64,000 nucleotides of DNA from Corticium candelabrum. Its lineage: Eukaryota > Porifera > Homoscleromorpha > Homosclerophorida > Plakinidae. Both the position numbers and the translations under genes were made by a program. Shown here piece by piece: positions 1 through 11,599 of the stretch; the first letter of the stretch is position 1, and each line of letters begins with the position of its first letter. The stretch is from NCBI RefSeq assembly GCF_963422355.1, contig NC_085101.1:679001-743000 (forward strand), in the 5' to 3' direction. The notes below the pieces were generated by a model that made no database searches, had not been told where the DNA came from, and saw only the letters and a program-made list of their open reading frames with translations.

Positions 1-2607
1 ATAACCAGAAGACTGAGAGCTTCACAACGGTCTTTCTGCCGACTCTGTGCAACCTTTCTTTCACGAGCTAAGTCAAAAATTCCAGAAGACTCTAATGCTG
101 ACACGCACTGTAGGCCTTTGTTCATGTAGGTCTCGCATACAATTACTTTTGACCTTTGTCATCATATGTCACATTCCCTCAACGTCACGGCACCTTCTGG
201 CAGAGTCCTGCGACCAAGAAGAGACTCGCTAGAAATCTTGAAAATGGGGTAACGTTTTCTCAATGTTTTAGAAAGAAACTGTACAATATTTACAACTATG
301 CAAGGGCGAGTTTCTTTGGCATCTACAGTAAAGTGCGTCATTGGGAATGTGCGCTGGACTCCATATCCGGGTCTTAAATTCTAATTTGTCTTCAATGAAA
401 AATTAAATAATGCAACCGGACTGGGCAAAGAACGGTATCTGTAACAGCATATATTCTACTTTGAGATAATCGCTCTCAGAACAAGATATCATTAAACGGG
501 ATATAACTCTGAACAAAATTCTTCATGAGAATTCTGTCCTGCTGCTAATCAAAATTCTTCAGAACGGAGTAAAAATGCATGTGAAAGAAATAATAACAGT
601 AAATTGTCAGAATGGGATACTCATGCAACAAAATTCCCATACAACATCAAATAATAACTTTATGAGAATTCTGTCTGTGGCTACTAATTCTGTGAATGAG
701 ATATGCTTCATGTATGCATACACCAATAGTTTACTAACAATTAATAATCTAATCTGCCCAATGCGGAGAAGGGAATGATGAGCTATACTCATGCTATAAG
801 AAACACAAGCTAGACAAAAAGAAGAAATACAAAATTCCGTCTCAGACAGATAGAACAAGCATCGTTTACGTCTCATATCCTCTTGTGCAAGGAAGGTGCC
901 AGTCCTTTGACAAGACTGGCTTCTCTAGTCTCTGAAATGCATGACACACAATACTGCACAGTCATGTCTTGGGTACGATGCCGTCTAGCGTTCTCCCTTG
1001 TATGTCCTTCAATCATGTGCCTGAGAGGATGTAAAACAAGTAAATGCAACTTTGACGTAACTGGGAGTCTTCTCTTGGCTGTGACTGAGAGTAGACTGTC
1101 CAACGTTTGAAGTGTTTTTGTTGTTTGTCGTGAGAACTGTCGTCAGTTAGTTCATATAGTTTATATTTATATATCAGTATTGTACAAATCAACCTATGCT
1201 AGCTTCCTTCTTTGCGATACTATACGTATATACAGTACTTGACAAATGATTGGGCAAACAGAAAATCACCAGTTGCAAAAGAATACATACATGCCTACAT
1301 TTCAAAAGTCTACACTTAGGGTAACTTACGGTAGTGTGGGCTGATGTTTTAAAATTTGCACATAAATCATCCATTGGTGGTTGAAACCAATTATTGTCAG
1401 TTTTCCGCATGATTTCAGAAGAGCATGGCAGGACAGTAGTTGCAAGACATGACCCTTACTGCATACTGTCAAGTACCCTTCAATACCCAGACCTTTATAA
1501 TGAGATACTAAACTGTAGGTCAAACTGCGTATTACTAAATCCATCTGCCCCAAGACAGAAGAACCAAGTCATTATGGCCTTCCGTTTCATCATTGTGAGA
1601 CGTCTTCCAAAATCATTTGCACACGCGCATACTAATGCCATCCACTTGCTGTACATGTTAGTACTATACAGTGAACAGTACCCTTGGTAAAACACATGCG
1701 AAAAGGCTTGGTCACATGGCCAGGATTGCTAGTGTGGCACTGTGCCATGCTACCACCTTTAGGGAGAACCCTGGTTGTGTGTATTTCAATCGTTTTATCA
1801 AAAGCTTTCCAAACATGAAATTTGTCCCAAATTAACCACTTGCCATATTAGAAAGGTACAAGACCTATACTTACTGTCTCCAACTATTGAAACAACAAAT
1901 ACAGAAGCCGTCCAAATACGAAAACACCAACCAAATATGAATTTGGAGTGTGGAATTGAAGGTAGTGATATTCGGAAACCACTTTCAAAACTTAGAGTTC
2001 ACTCATACTATGACTGGTTCTTATACGAAACAATGGTCATAGCAATTCACTTTCTTGTATATAAGATATCTGGTATCAACTTGACATCAGTCCATCACTG
2101 AAACATTTTGAAATCATTTCTGTTTTATATGTTTTGCTTTCAGAAAGCTAAAAAGGCCTTGATTGCTTCAGTTATTATGTATATTCATAAGTGTTTACTG
2201 TCAATGATCACACTCACTTGTCACTGTTAAGATCAACAGATGCTATCGAGTAGCCAAACATGGCTCCGACCTATCAAACAGAGAAGCACATTACAAATCT
2301 ATAGAAGCAAACAATATGACAGCTACAGATTCACCAAGTACAACAACTTACACATTACTGATACAAGTACAATCATGAAAACCTGAACAATGCTGATGCT
2401 TTTCAAACAAGAAAACAAAAGACAACCATTCACTGAACAACTACGTAGGTCTTTAGTTTATTATTGTCCAATATCCATACTTGTCATCACAACTGCCTAA
2501 CAACCACTTGATGAGCCATACATAGAGATAACAAAAGCCAGTCGGCAAAACTCAGTAATTAGGAGATATACAAACGATAAGTAGTAGATGTCATACAATT
2601 CATAGCA

Positions 2608-2610
<3 letters not shown>
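1..2610. other. Intergenic, no gene recognised
   Basis: A+T-rich sequence with only short open frames on either strand. None shows a recognisable domain, signal peptide or credible exon bounded by splice sites, and I saw no strong repeat structure. It precedes the microsatellite and LINE-A. Confidence 0.5.
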
Positions 2611-2675
<65 letters not shown>

Positions 2676-2704
2676 GGATAGATCGATCGACAGATAGATC
2701 GATA
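2611..2704. repeat. Compound microsatellite (TA)n-(GATA)n-(GATC)
   Basis: About 30 bases of TA are followed by about 14 GATA/GATG units and a short GATC run. The minus-strand open frame here (YIYIY and SIYL residue runs) is only a translation of the repeat. LINE-A begins shortly after it and ends in a smaller GATAGATAG tract near 6501. Confidence 0.95.
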
Positions 2705-2888
2705 CCCGGATATTGGTAGCGTCGCCAGACATTATTTCCCTCTCAGTTGCTTCTCGCATTTGAAAGAGAGAGAGAATTCTTTGCCATACACGAGTGCTGC
2801 CCTGGTGGCTAGGCCGTCTGTCACACGATCAGTAAATTGAGACCCCGGAAGGTTCAGTTGTTCAACCTTTGCGTTTCAGACCCACAGC

Positions 2889-3554
2889 ATGGCAATCACT
2901 GACTGTCCATTCTGTGGAAAGAGCTTTCGTGTGCTTGGTAGGCATGTGCATGCCTGCCATAAGAGAGGAGGGAGATCGTATGCTCATCTCTTGATCAACG
3001 CCAAGGCTACGCTGTCTCACTGGCCGACTTGGCAGGAGTTCAACGTTGAATCTTCTAACATGTCGTCACCTTCGTTTTCTCCCACCGTTCAATCAAGTCA
3101 TCCTCTTCGTTTGCGGAATTGTGACGCCGGTTCGTCGTCTGCTTCGGATCTATCATGCTCCTATGTGAGCCGCAATCTTGAAACGTTCAGAAACTCCTGG
3201 ATGTCGGGTTGTCACGGGACTACCCAGAGTGTCAGGGAATATGTTGTGCGTGTGTGCCCATCTTGCAACAAGTCTTTCAAACGTTTAGATGTTCATCTCA
3301 AATGTTCTGCCAACTGCTCTAAAATTGATATGGCAGCTCAGTGTGTAGGATCTGATCTAGCTGAAACTTTGTCGCCATTTACAGCGGAAAGTTCTTCAAC
3401 TAACGTCTCAATGCATTCTGTAGATTCCTCTTCCATTCAATCAGACAAGTTTCAACCACTTCCTAGGTTGAAGCTTCCTAATTCTACAGAGGATTGGAAT
3501 TCTGCTAACAATGTCATGGCATCTGAATTAGTGCCAAGAGTCTGTGGTGAGTAA
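2889..3554 (+). pseudogene. LINE-A N-terminal region with two C2H2-like zinc fingers
   Basis: The first finger begins CPFCGKSF and ends with two histidines (about residues 6-24). The second, CPSCNKSFKRLDVHLK with a following cysteine, lies near residues 123-142. A serine-rich linker separates them. In R2-like elements such N-terminal fingers help the protein bind its target DNA. The ATG at 2889 is the first in frame after the 5' flank, and the frame ends at a stop at 3552-3554, before the RT. The continuation to the RT lies in other frames (3730-4128), so the original long ORF is broken. Confidence 0.75.
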
Positions 3555-3729
3555 AATATTGATGCTGCAAATGCCATTTTGGTCGATGGCATTTCCCAGT
3601 ACTTTAGCCGGAGATCTGGTTCTGTATCAGTAGCTCGTAAACACGAAGACGCAAATCAAGAATCTCTCAGCAGCTACTCAAACTGAAGCAGCAGAAGAAA
3701 GAAGCTAGGAAGGCTGTGAGGCTAGCTAA

Positions 3730-6307
3730 ATGATCTTCGGAATGTGGCAGCGACATACTTTTGTCTCTTGTCTGAGCCTTCAGAAAGTCTGTAAGGGTGA
3801 TTTGCCCAAAATCAAGCATTTGGAACAGAAAGCCGCTTTCCAGCTCCAGTCCAAGTTTCAGCAGAAAGCGTTTTCATCCAATTTTTGGAAATTTTCCGAG
3901 AACATTCTCAAGGCAAATCAAGAGCCGATTATCCCGTCATTTGATGAGTCATCTGCGTTCCACTATTTCAGCTCTGCGTATTGGCCAAAGCATCATTTAT
4001 CATTCAACCATCCTAAGTGGTTGAAACGTTGTGAGAATCCAACTGATATATTGGGCTCACCGGCGGTGTCTTTCAAATTGGTTTCAAAGAAGACAAAGGC
4101 CGTGCTAATTCGACTCCTTCACGCTTAGACCAGGTCAGTTATAGCATTCTAAAGGGCTGCCCATCACTAATACCTGCCCTGGTACATATCTACCAGCGAT
4201 GCATTGATTGTGGTAATGTCCCAAGTCTACGGAAGACAGCCGTAATTAAACTGATTTCAAAGCCAGGAAAGAGTGTCTTGTCCGACCCGTCATCTTTTCG
4301 TCCTATTGCCTTGACTTCAGTAGTGGGCAAAATTTTCACTTCTATTCTGAAAGATTATTTGTTCGATCATCTCATCAGCAACGGCTACATGTCCACTTCT
4401 ATTCAGAAAGGCTTTATCGATCATGTCAGTGGCTGCAAGAAGCACCAGTTTAAACTGGTATCTGTGTCAGAGATGCTAAAGTACAACAACAGTCTCAGTC
4501 AGTCCTTTGACTTAATCTACGCAATGCTTTCGGTAGCGTTGATCACAAATTGATTCATTTTGCTTTACGTCATTACCACTGTGATGACACGCTTGTAAGG
4601 CTGGTTTCTAATCTATACCGAGGTCTTCGAGCTCTGATTTTGACAAGTTCTTGGTGCACTCACGATTTTCATTACGATGTGGGCATGTTTCAGGGCAATC
4701 CTCTGTCAGTGGGTATATTTGACATGGTTATGAATCTGTATACAAACACAAGTGAGACCCTAGCATCTTGCTCTGCATATCAGTTTACATCTCTAGACCT
4801 TGGTTTGTTCAACTCGATATTTGTGGACAATGCAGCAGTTGTGACACGTGGAATCAAGGAAGCTGAGCTCGTATGTCAGAGAATTGACCAGTTTCTGGAA
4901 TGGTCTGGTCTTCAAGCTAATGTGAGCAAATGTTCTCGCGTTGCTCAAAGAAGGCAACCCATCCCAGCTATTTTCAATCTGCAGCTCACTCTTCAGTCTC
5001 AGCCCATCCCATTCTTAACTGACAAGAAGAGTTACAGATACTTGGGGTTACCAATTTCTTCCGACTTGCATTGTGATGTTGTCAAGTAAGAGTTGCTGAA
5101 TCGTGTAAACTACCTGTTTGCTCAAGTCGACAAAACGGCGTTGTCCCGCTTCAGCAAATGCCAACTTTACAAGAAGGCTGTGTTACCTCGACTAGCTTGG
5201 TTACTCGGTATTCCTAGTCTGCCTCTTTCCTGGATTCAAAGTCATCTTGATAAGGTGGTCACAAGATATCTGAAGAAATGGGTTGGACTTGCTCACTGTG
5301 CCACTGTATCCCGTTTGTTCTTGGACACCAATCGTGGTGGATTTCACCTTCCTCAACCTTCTGTTTTCTTCCAAAGTCTCCAGTCTTCTTGCCTTTACGA
5401 TTTACCAAGTCAGATGATGTTTGTCTCAGAACTTTGGCTTTCGCAAAAATCAGTGACGAAGCACAGTCGCCATCCTCTCAACTTGCCTGGCGCCTTCTTG
5501 GCAGAGCACTCTCTTACATCTGGTTCTCTTAAAAATAGTCTGAAATTCATCAAGAAACAAACTTCTGAGATTAATTGTCAGAATCTTTTTCGTCATTTAT
5601 CGTCACTGTCAGTACAGGGTGCTAGTGCAAGGTGTGAAGATTTAGAGGCTGCTCAGTGGTCAATATCAGTGAAGCATCTGCCTGACAACCTGTTCAAGTG
5701 GGCATTTAATGCTAAGAGACTCTTCCAACTGCTCTGAAACTCTGTTTGTGGAAGAAGTCGGAGTCCAACCAGTGTTCCCTCTGTCAACAACCGGAGTCCC
5801 TTTGTCATGTCCTTAACGCTTGCCTGGAATTGTTGAAACTGGTCTTTACAAGGAGAGGCATGACAATGTTCTTGCACTTCTTTACGACTTTATCAAGTCT
5901 AACATCTCTTCGGACTATCAAGTTCTTTGTGATCTGCCTTCTCTGCCCTATCAGTTTCCGAAAGAAACAGCACTTACGACATTGCGTCCAGACTTAGTCG
6001 TTTACAGTCGCAAGTTGAAAAGTCTTGGCTCCTTGAATTGTTGGTACCGTTTGAGCCGGTGGCGGTAGATACTAAAGCAAGAAAACATCTACGATATAAA
6101 GATCTTGTGCAGGATGCCAAGTCCTCTTATCACACAGAATTGCTTCAGCTAATTGTTGGTTCAAGAGGTTTCATTTTCTCCGAAACAAAACGATCACTGG
6201 CCCGAGTGTGCAAGCCGTTTAAACGAGACATGGGCATCCTTTTTGACAACATCATTCAGACAGTCCTCAGAAATTCTTATTGCTGCTGGATAAACAGAAA
6301 AAACTAG
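3730..6307 (+). pseudogene. LINE-A reverse transcriptase and RLE domain, broken into several frames
   Basis: Pre-RT sequence lies at 3730-4128. The fingers region with SSFRPIALTSVVGKI is at about 4278-4400. Motif A is split by a frameshift near 4530, where the second frame resumes as NAFGSVDHKL. GNPLSVGIF of motif B is near 4690-4720. The catalytic box at 4820-4831 reads FVDN where active RTs have F/Y-A-D-D. The thumb follows at 5093-5737. A CxxC...HxxxxC knuckle (CSLCQQPESLCHVLNAC) at about 5770-5825 and an RLE with RHDNVL, RPDLVV and a lysine-rich KARKHLRYKDL segment occupy 5836-6140. Function once was target-primed reverse transcription. Confidence 0.85.
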
Positions 6308-6511
6308 TAGTTCAAGTGCTTGTCTTGTTTAACTGTTATTTTTGTTGCTTGTAATGTTAATTTCTTCTCATTTCAGGTTTTCTTTTAGTCTTAGCGAGAT
6401 CAACAGTGTTACAGGAGATGCCAATCCTGGAAGACTCCGCCTGCATTATAAGACGCTTATTGTTGTATTCTGTAGTGGATAGATGACAATAAAAGAAGCT
6501 CATAGATAGAT

Positions 6512-6829
6512 AGTCACTCAGTCAGTCATTTATAACCATGTAGTCAGTCTGTGTGTATGTCCACATTTCAGCAAAACGGTCGTGATGGACTTAACATGTA
6601 CACCTCACACCTCGGCGTGAGTCGGGCCGGGGCACCATAGATAGCATTCACTTAGTCAGTTTTTACTTCTCGTGCAACACTAATGATTATCATACATGAG
6701 ACCTGTCCAAATACGACTCAGACAGGAGGCACCAGAAGAAATTCTTGTGGCTGGCGGAATGGCCGGGTTCAGTCTCCGGGTGATTTTGACGTGCTGGTGC
6801 ACTCAACCCGTGCCTCAAAAAAAATAGAA
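6512..6829. other. Spacer between two LINEs
   Basis: No gene. It contains a G+C-richer patch near 6600-6640. A stretch at 6744-6820 (GTGGCTGGCGG, then GGGTTCAGTCTCC, then poly-A) faintly recalls a tRNA-type promoter followed by an A tail, but the B-box spacing is not canonical. Confidence 0.4.
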
Positions 6830-7031
6830 AAAAAAGATAGATAAATAGAATATTTATTAGATATATCCAATTCTCTAGTACAATGACATTCTATAGATAC
6901 GGCAAACTACATAAAATGTCAACTAAACTCAAACCTAAACTCAACCCTAAACTCTACCTTAAGAAACCAATGTGGGCGTGCCTGGACACGCCTGAGTTCA
7001 TCATCTAAAATGGAACCACCTTGAACAATGT

Positions 7032-8434
7032 TCAGTTTTCCATCATCACGCGACCATTTAGTTTCTGCAGTGTAACGAAAAACCGACATCTCCAGTAGGT
7101 CTTGAAGTCAGCAAAGTTGTTCTTTCCTTCTTTATCTTTGGACTTGAGCGATAAAGTGTTCAGGAGACGCTGAGCGGAAATTCCCCAGGTGCCAAAGTGC
7201 TCAAACACTACTGGTATGCATTTTGGTGCACTACCTCCTAGAAGAATCTTGTTATCATATTTAGCATTTTTCATTTCTTCTCTTTTCTTTGCAGCAAATC
7301 CACTCAGTTTGGCACAATTTTTGACGACCTCTTTACTCCAGGGATGGGCAAGTGAAATATCCATCTCCTGATCGGACAAAATACCAGTGTCGCATATGAG
7401 AATATCAGGTCTACCCTCATTGTTCAGATATCTATGTTTTGGTCCTATCTTGTGGAGAATGGCCAGCTCTTTCAAGCATTCCGACCAAGAGCTTACAATT
7501 GAGTCATGAGCCCAAACGGGACCTCCTCCGTGTTTACATGTCATGAGATTATACCCAAAAGAGTCAAGGTGTGTCCCACAATCGCACTTATCTTGCATTC
7601 CCTGAAAAGGAAGGTGAAGCCCTAAACGTAAACACGCTGCTAGGCGAAATTCGCCGGGTTTTTGTGCAAGCTCGTTTGACGTTGAGATTGCTTGTAAGAA
7701 GGCACCAGCTCCCTTTCACTGACTGATCTAAGTCTGGCTGAAACTTCATGTGAGTTTTCTTTTCCTACCAGAAGATTGTAATCATGATCAGCCATTGTGC
7801 ACGTGAAACGATATTGTAACTTTTCCAGATCTTCAAGAATTTGACGCAGAGATTTTTCACTTACTAAGGATTTCTCTGGCATTTGTTCTTGTATAGTAGC
7901 CCACGCAAGTGACAGATGGTGAGAGAGAGATCCTTCAAAAGACTGTCTTTCGAACAAGTTGTCAATCAACTCATGGGAGTTCAACCGCAAAGACAGTTCC
8001 CGGGACGTGTGAGCCCAAGCTGCTAGCAATGCCATGGGAGCGACTGGTTGCATCTTGGAGAGACTACACCCTCCATGTCTAATAGGCAAACAAGTCTGAA
8101 ACCATGAATCAGGGTCTAATACATCTAAGCTCATGACTGAAGAAAAAGTTCGATATGTCTGGTCATCATGTATCAAAGCAGCTTTATTGAGTTGTTCCGG
8201 TATGACAGTTCGACTCAAATGGTTGAGACTAGGAACGTGACAGTGCCTGAGTAGCAGTAAAGAACTCTGTGGATCGTCCAATTCTAGTAGTTTTGAACAT
8301 AGTTCAGTACCAGACTTTGCCTTGTCCATGCAACATGCAGAGACGTAATCTGGTGTCCCAATTGGAGTTCCAAGTATGTCAATGCCAGAAGTGTTGATGG
8401 CAATGTCAACAGACCACTCATCTGGATAAGCCAT
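7032..8434 (-). pseudogene. LINE-B thumb and restriction-like endonuclease
   Basis: The thumb region lies at 7640-8434 (includes ILGTPIGTPDYV and a CSLSKMQPVAPMALLAAWA segment). The RLE frame at 7032-7598 has a CDCGTHLDSFGYNLMTCKHG knuckle, then AHD, EGRPDILICD, MDISLAHPW and a lysine/tyrosine-rich end. In the family the Pro-Asp and following Asp residues form the PD-(D/E)XK-like nuclease that nicks target DNA to prime cDNA synthesis. A frame break near 7600-7640 separates the two parts. Confidence 0.8.
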
Positions 8435-8500
8435 TGCATATGCTTCACATTTCTGCTCAGAGACGAGTAGACCTGTTAACTCAAACTGACATTGTAGATC

Positions 8501-9600
8501 TTAAAAGGCATTCACAGTTTCTTCAGGCAAACCAATCAAGAAGACGTCATCCAAATAGGCCATAGTTTGAACTCGGGGATGTTGCTTCTGCACCTTAGAG
8601 AGTAATGGTTGCATAGTAATGGAAAACAAAGAGGGGCCCAAAGGGTCTCCTTGATGGACTCCTTGCGACTGGAGGATGACAGTACTATGGCCCTTAGTAT
8701 ACACATGTGAGCTGACATAACCATACATGTTAAAAGCATGTGGATACACGTCCAGAAAATGATTGCATAATTGCTGTAACATTTGTTGTCGACTAATTGA
8801 ATTGAAAGCATTCTTAATGTCTGATTCTAAAATTACCCAATCTGGGTGTTGTTCAATCAAAGCTTGAGCTTGATGAACTATAAGCTCAACTCCACCTTCA
8901 GTAGCCACGCCATGTTGAATAGGACAGAAGAAAGAATGGAATTCTGTCTGTTTTTCTGAGCAGCTGACCTTAGCTGTAATTCTCCTAAAAACTTCTCCAA
9001 TGGCTATTGGGCGCACATCATCGAATCCTTTCGGTAATGCAACCAGACGAGAAGCTGACAAAGAGAGATGGCTTCTTCAGGAAGTGAGCCAGATGCAATA
9101 GCACTGCACAGAAAGTAAAGACAATCACTGATCTGATGATCAGCAATCAGGGCACGTAAATGCTCATATCTCCATCCAGATGGACCACCTCCAGAACCAC
9201 AGGGGGCAGATCTAATCATCCGAGCAAGAGACTGCTGATTCAGATTCAACCCTGAATCTGATTTTGGATCCTCATACTCAGGAACTTGTTGCTGAATTGG
9301 GTGTTTAGAAGCTAACTCGTCAACAGTAGCTTGTGTAGCTGGAGCTAGACCTTTGCTGCATAGAATTCTAGCTGCACGAGACAACTCAGCACAACATATG
9401 AGACAAAGAGCAGAATTTCTTTGATGGTTTTTTGGCGTTTTAGATTCGTTTCTTGATCTAGGAGTGTTCAACTGCAGTAGTTCTTCCCAACAATACTCCA
9501 GAAATTTTTGACACAAATTGTGAATTTCCTGACATCCTGATCTCCCACCACGCTTAGGAGGGGTAAGAACCATCCTTGGAACAAGCATCAAAAGCTCCAT
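8501..9600 (-). pseudogene. LINE-B reverse transcriptase core
   Basis: Two overlapping minus-strand frames (9004-9600 and 8501-9061) together carry the RT. The upstream frame has the conserved GSGGGPSGWRYEHLRALI block that starts RTs of this group. The downstream frame has RLVALPKG, RPIAIGEVFRR, ILESDIKNAFNSISR (motif A with the catalytic Asp), GVHQGDPLGP (motif B) and MAYLDDVFLIG, the YLDD box encoded at 8546-8557. All three catalytic aspartates are present. The frame switch between the two parts near 9010-9060 disables translation as a single protein. Confidence 0.85.
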
Positions 9601-9741
9601 GCTATAGCATCAGATGAATCAGAAGCAATTCTATCAAGAGAAATAGCACAACATTTATGAAAAACTGAGACTGCAACGTTGGGAACTCGAAACACAGTAC
9701 AAGGTACTGTAGTAGAAAGAATGTCATTGACCGACAAACTT

Positions 9742-10125
9742 TCAATGAGAGATCATGCTCTGGCATCCAAGGGCTCTGAAAGTAAGTTTGAAATATAACA
9801 GATTATTGCTGGGTTTTCCACTCAAGGAACAACTATCTGTATTTTCCTTTGCTTTGTTTGCTAAAGAAGATGATAAAGACAAAGAAGAACCGACTCGACC
9901 ACGACATTGACTTTCACAGATATCATTGGTGCAGGAATCCAAGGAAAGGAGGGCCCTTTCTGGATTTTCGTTAGGTGACGATGAATGAGAGATCTTGCAC
10001 CCAGGAGTAAGTCTCAGAAGACAATGAAACCATTGACGGCAGTATGGGCATTGGTGTAAGTCATGCACAGCTACGAACTCTCGAGACATCTCACCTGGGG
10101 CATGACGCTGACAAAAATGATACAA
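9742..10125 (-). pseudogene. LINE-B N-terminal zinc-finger segment
   Basis: The protein frame includes HQCPYCRQWFHCLLRL followed by a cysteine and a histidine (about residues 26-47), a single finger-like CxxC...C/H unit, then a serine-rich tail. Its place ahead of the RT matches the DNA-binding N-terminus of RLE LINEs. The frame closes before the pre-RT block. Confidence 0.55.
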
Positions 10126-10533
10126 GGTAAAAATGATACAACATCTTGATATAGTAGCACCATAGTTTTACAAACAAATGCTTTAATATGTTCTTGAAAG
10201 CTCGAGAAAACGGTATCCCACTGATTGATGATGTCCTTGAACATATTCCTTTCAAAGTCATATACATTAGTATAAGAACACTGCATCATAACCCAGTACA
10301 AATGCGTTTATCATCTTCCAGCTAGTTATAAAAGTACAGAATCTTTACGAGCTTTAAGCAGAGCCTACTAGCAGTGCAGAGAAAATGTTTATCATTGATA
10401 AAAAATTAAAAACACGTAAACCACACTCTGAAACTTCATCCGCTGCTGGACTAAATTATCACGTGACTTCTCACTACATTTTTGCTATTGCTGCGTGTGC
10501 ATCTAGACGTGACACAACATATTTAACTGTTCA

Positions 10534-11544
10534 TTAGTATTTGGTTTGTCCACCTCTAGCTGATCTGATTGAAATTAAGCGACGTGCAGCACTGTCGACT
10601 AATGTCTGCACATGCGCTGCTGGAATCGTCTGCCAGGCCTCCTGGACGGAACGGCAGAATTCTTCTTCATTCTGGGGATGCCTTCCGTTTGTTGAAACTT
10701 TCAATGTATGCCACAAGTTTTCTATTGGATTGGCATCTGGAGATTGCGGAGTCCAGCCAAGTACGGTGACGTTGTTGTCACACTACCACTGCCGGGTGGA
10801 TCAAGCGGTATGGATCAGCGCATTGTCGTGCTGGAAAACAAATCCCTCTCCTATTAACCGTAGCGTGTCAGGAAGCATGTGGTCCTCGAGAACTCTTTGG
10901 TAGGCAAGTGCGTCTACGCTGCCTTCTAGCCTTACTAGAGATCCGACACCACAATATGACATGTTACCCCATACCATAAACTTGGTGAGTGTTTTACTGT
11001 CAAATCACAGCACTGCGGCAAATACTCTTCTCTCTTACGGTGCCAGATGTGCAACACTCTGTCGGTTCCAATGCTAATTTTGGCTTCATCGCTAAAAAGG
11101 ACAGATCTCCACGCCTCCAAATCCCAGTCATGACACATTGCCGCCCATTCTCGTCTGAGGCGGCGGTGTTCGTCGGTTAGCAGTGGTTTCTTGCGTGGCC
11201 TCAGAGAATGCAGCTCACTTTCATGCAGTCGTCTTCTAACTGTACTGCAGGAAATAGAGACGTCAGCCTCCTTATGAAGCTGAAAGAATAGCTGTCTTGA
11301 CGTCTTTCACCTGTTCGTAATGGCAAGGCACTTCAACATCCTGTCCTGACGTGCAGTGTTTTCTTTTTCTACCAGGACGTGTTGCACAGTCACTGCTACC
11401 GTTTGACAGCCTCTGCAGGCATTGATGAACTGCTATCCTCGATCTTCTCACTTGGACTGCAATCTGGCGAGTGGTATGGCCTACAGAATGCAGCGCTTCA
11501 ATCTTTCCTCTGGTAACATGACTGAGCCGTTTTCCTCTTGGCAT
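10534..11544 (-). pseudogene. Tc1/mariner-type transposase, frameshifted
   Basis: Minus strand. The N-terminal frame (11272-11544) begins MPRGKRLSHVTRGKIEAL and contains the paired helix-turn-helix region of Tc1 transposases. The middle frame (10935-11138) has WRSVLFSDEAKISIGTDR with the first catalytic Asp and an HIWHRKREEYLP segment. In the next segment (about 10720-10850) I read QHDNALIHTA with the second Asp, then SPDANPIENLWH with the Glu 34 residues after it, the DD34E signature. The C-terminus is in the frame 10534-10716. Frameshifts and an in-frame stop at about 10802 inactivate it. I could not define the terminal inverted repeats. Confidence 0.85.
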
Positions 11545-11599
11545 TACAGCAACTCAGTGAACGAGCGAACCGAAACAAACTTCTGAAATGAATTCAGCT

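Larger units (their letters stand above)
2705..6511 (+). mobile_element. LINE-A: RLE-type non-LTR retrotransposon, nearly full length, inactive
   Basis: In order this element has an N-terminal zinc-finger segment, a reverse transcriptase, a CCHC-type knuckle and a restriction-like endonuclease, the layout of the early-branching LINE clades (R2, R4, NeSL, CRE and relatives). No apurinic-type endonuclease is seen. Several frameshifts, a stop after the zinc fingers and a damaged catalytic box show that it is dead. The 3' end carries AATAAAAG and then GATAGATAG; a longer GATA array lies directly 5'. The 5' boundary is approximate. The clade is inferred from layout and RLE style only. Confidence 0.85.
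6830..10137 (-). mobile_element. LINE-B: RLE-type non-LTR retrotransposon, minus strand
   Basis: Read on the minus strand it has an N-terminal Zn-finger segment (about 10125-10030), a conserved pre-RT block, an RT with a YLDD box, a thumb, then a knuckle and RLE. The 3' end contains AATAAAT and a T/A-rich tail at about 6818-6850. The ORF is interrupted at several points, but the RT catalytic core is intact, so the copy is younger-looking than LINE-A. A truncated copy of the same family lies at 18574-19560. The 5' limit is uncertain. Confidence 0.85.

Noticed and set aside
2559..2759. Minus-strand open frame rich in YIYIY and SIYLSIYL
   Set aside because: It is only the translation of the (TA)n-(GATA)n microsatellite.
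2800..2880. tRNA-like stretch before LINE-A (GTGGCTAGGCCGTCTG...GGTTCAGTTGTTC)
   Set aside because: Boxes are weak and it does not fold into a tRNA-like form; more likely LINE-A 5' leader.
6744..6850. Possible second SINE (TGGCTGGCGG, GGGTTCAGTCTCC, poly-A)
   Set aside because: The B box does not fit the consensus, the A/B spacing is too short and no second copy was found.
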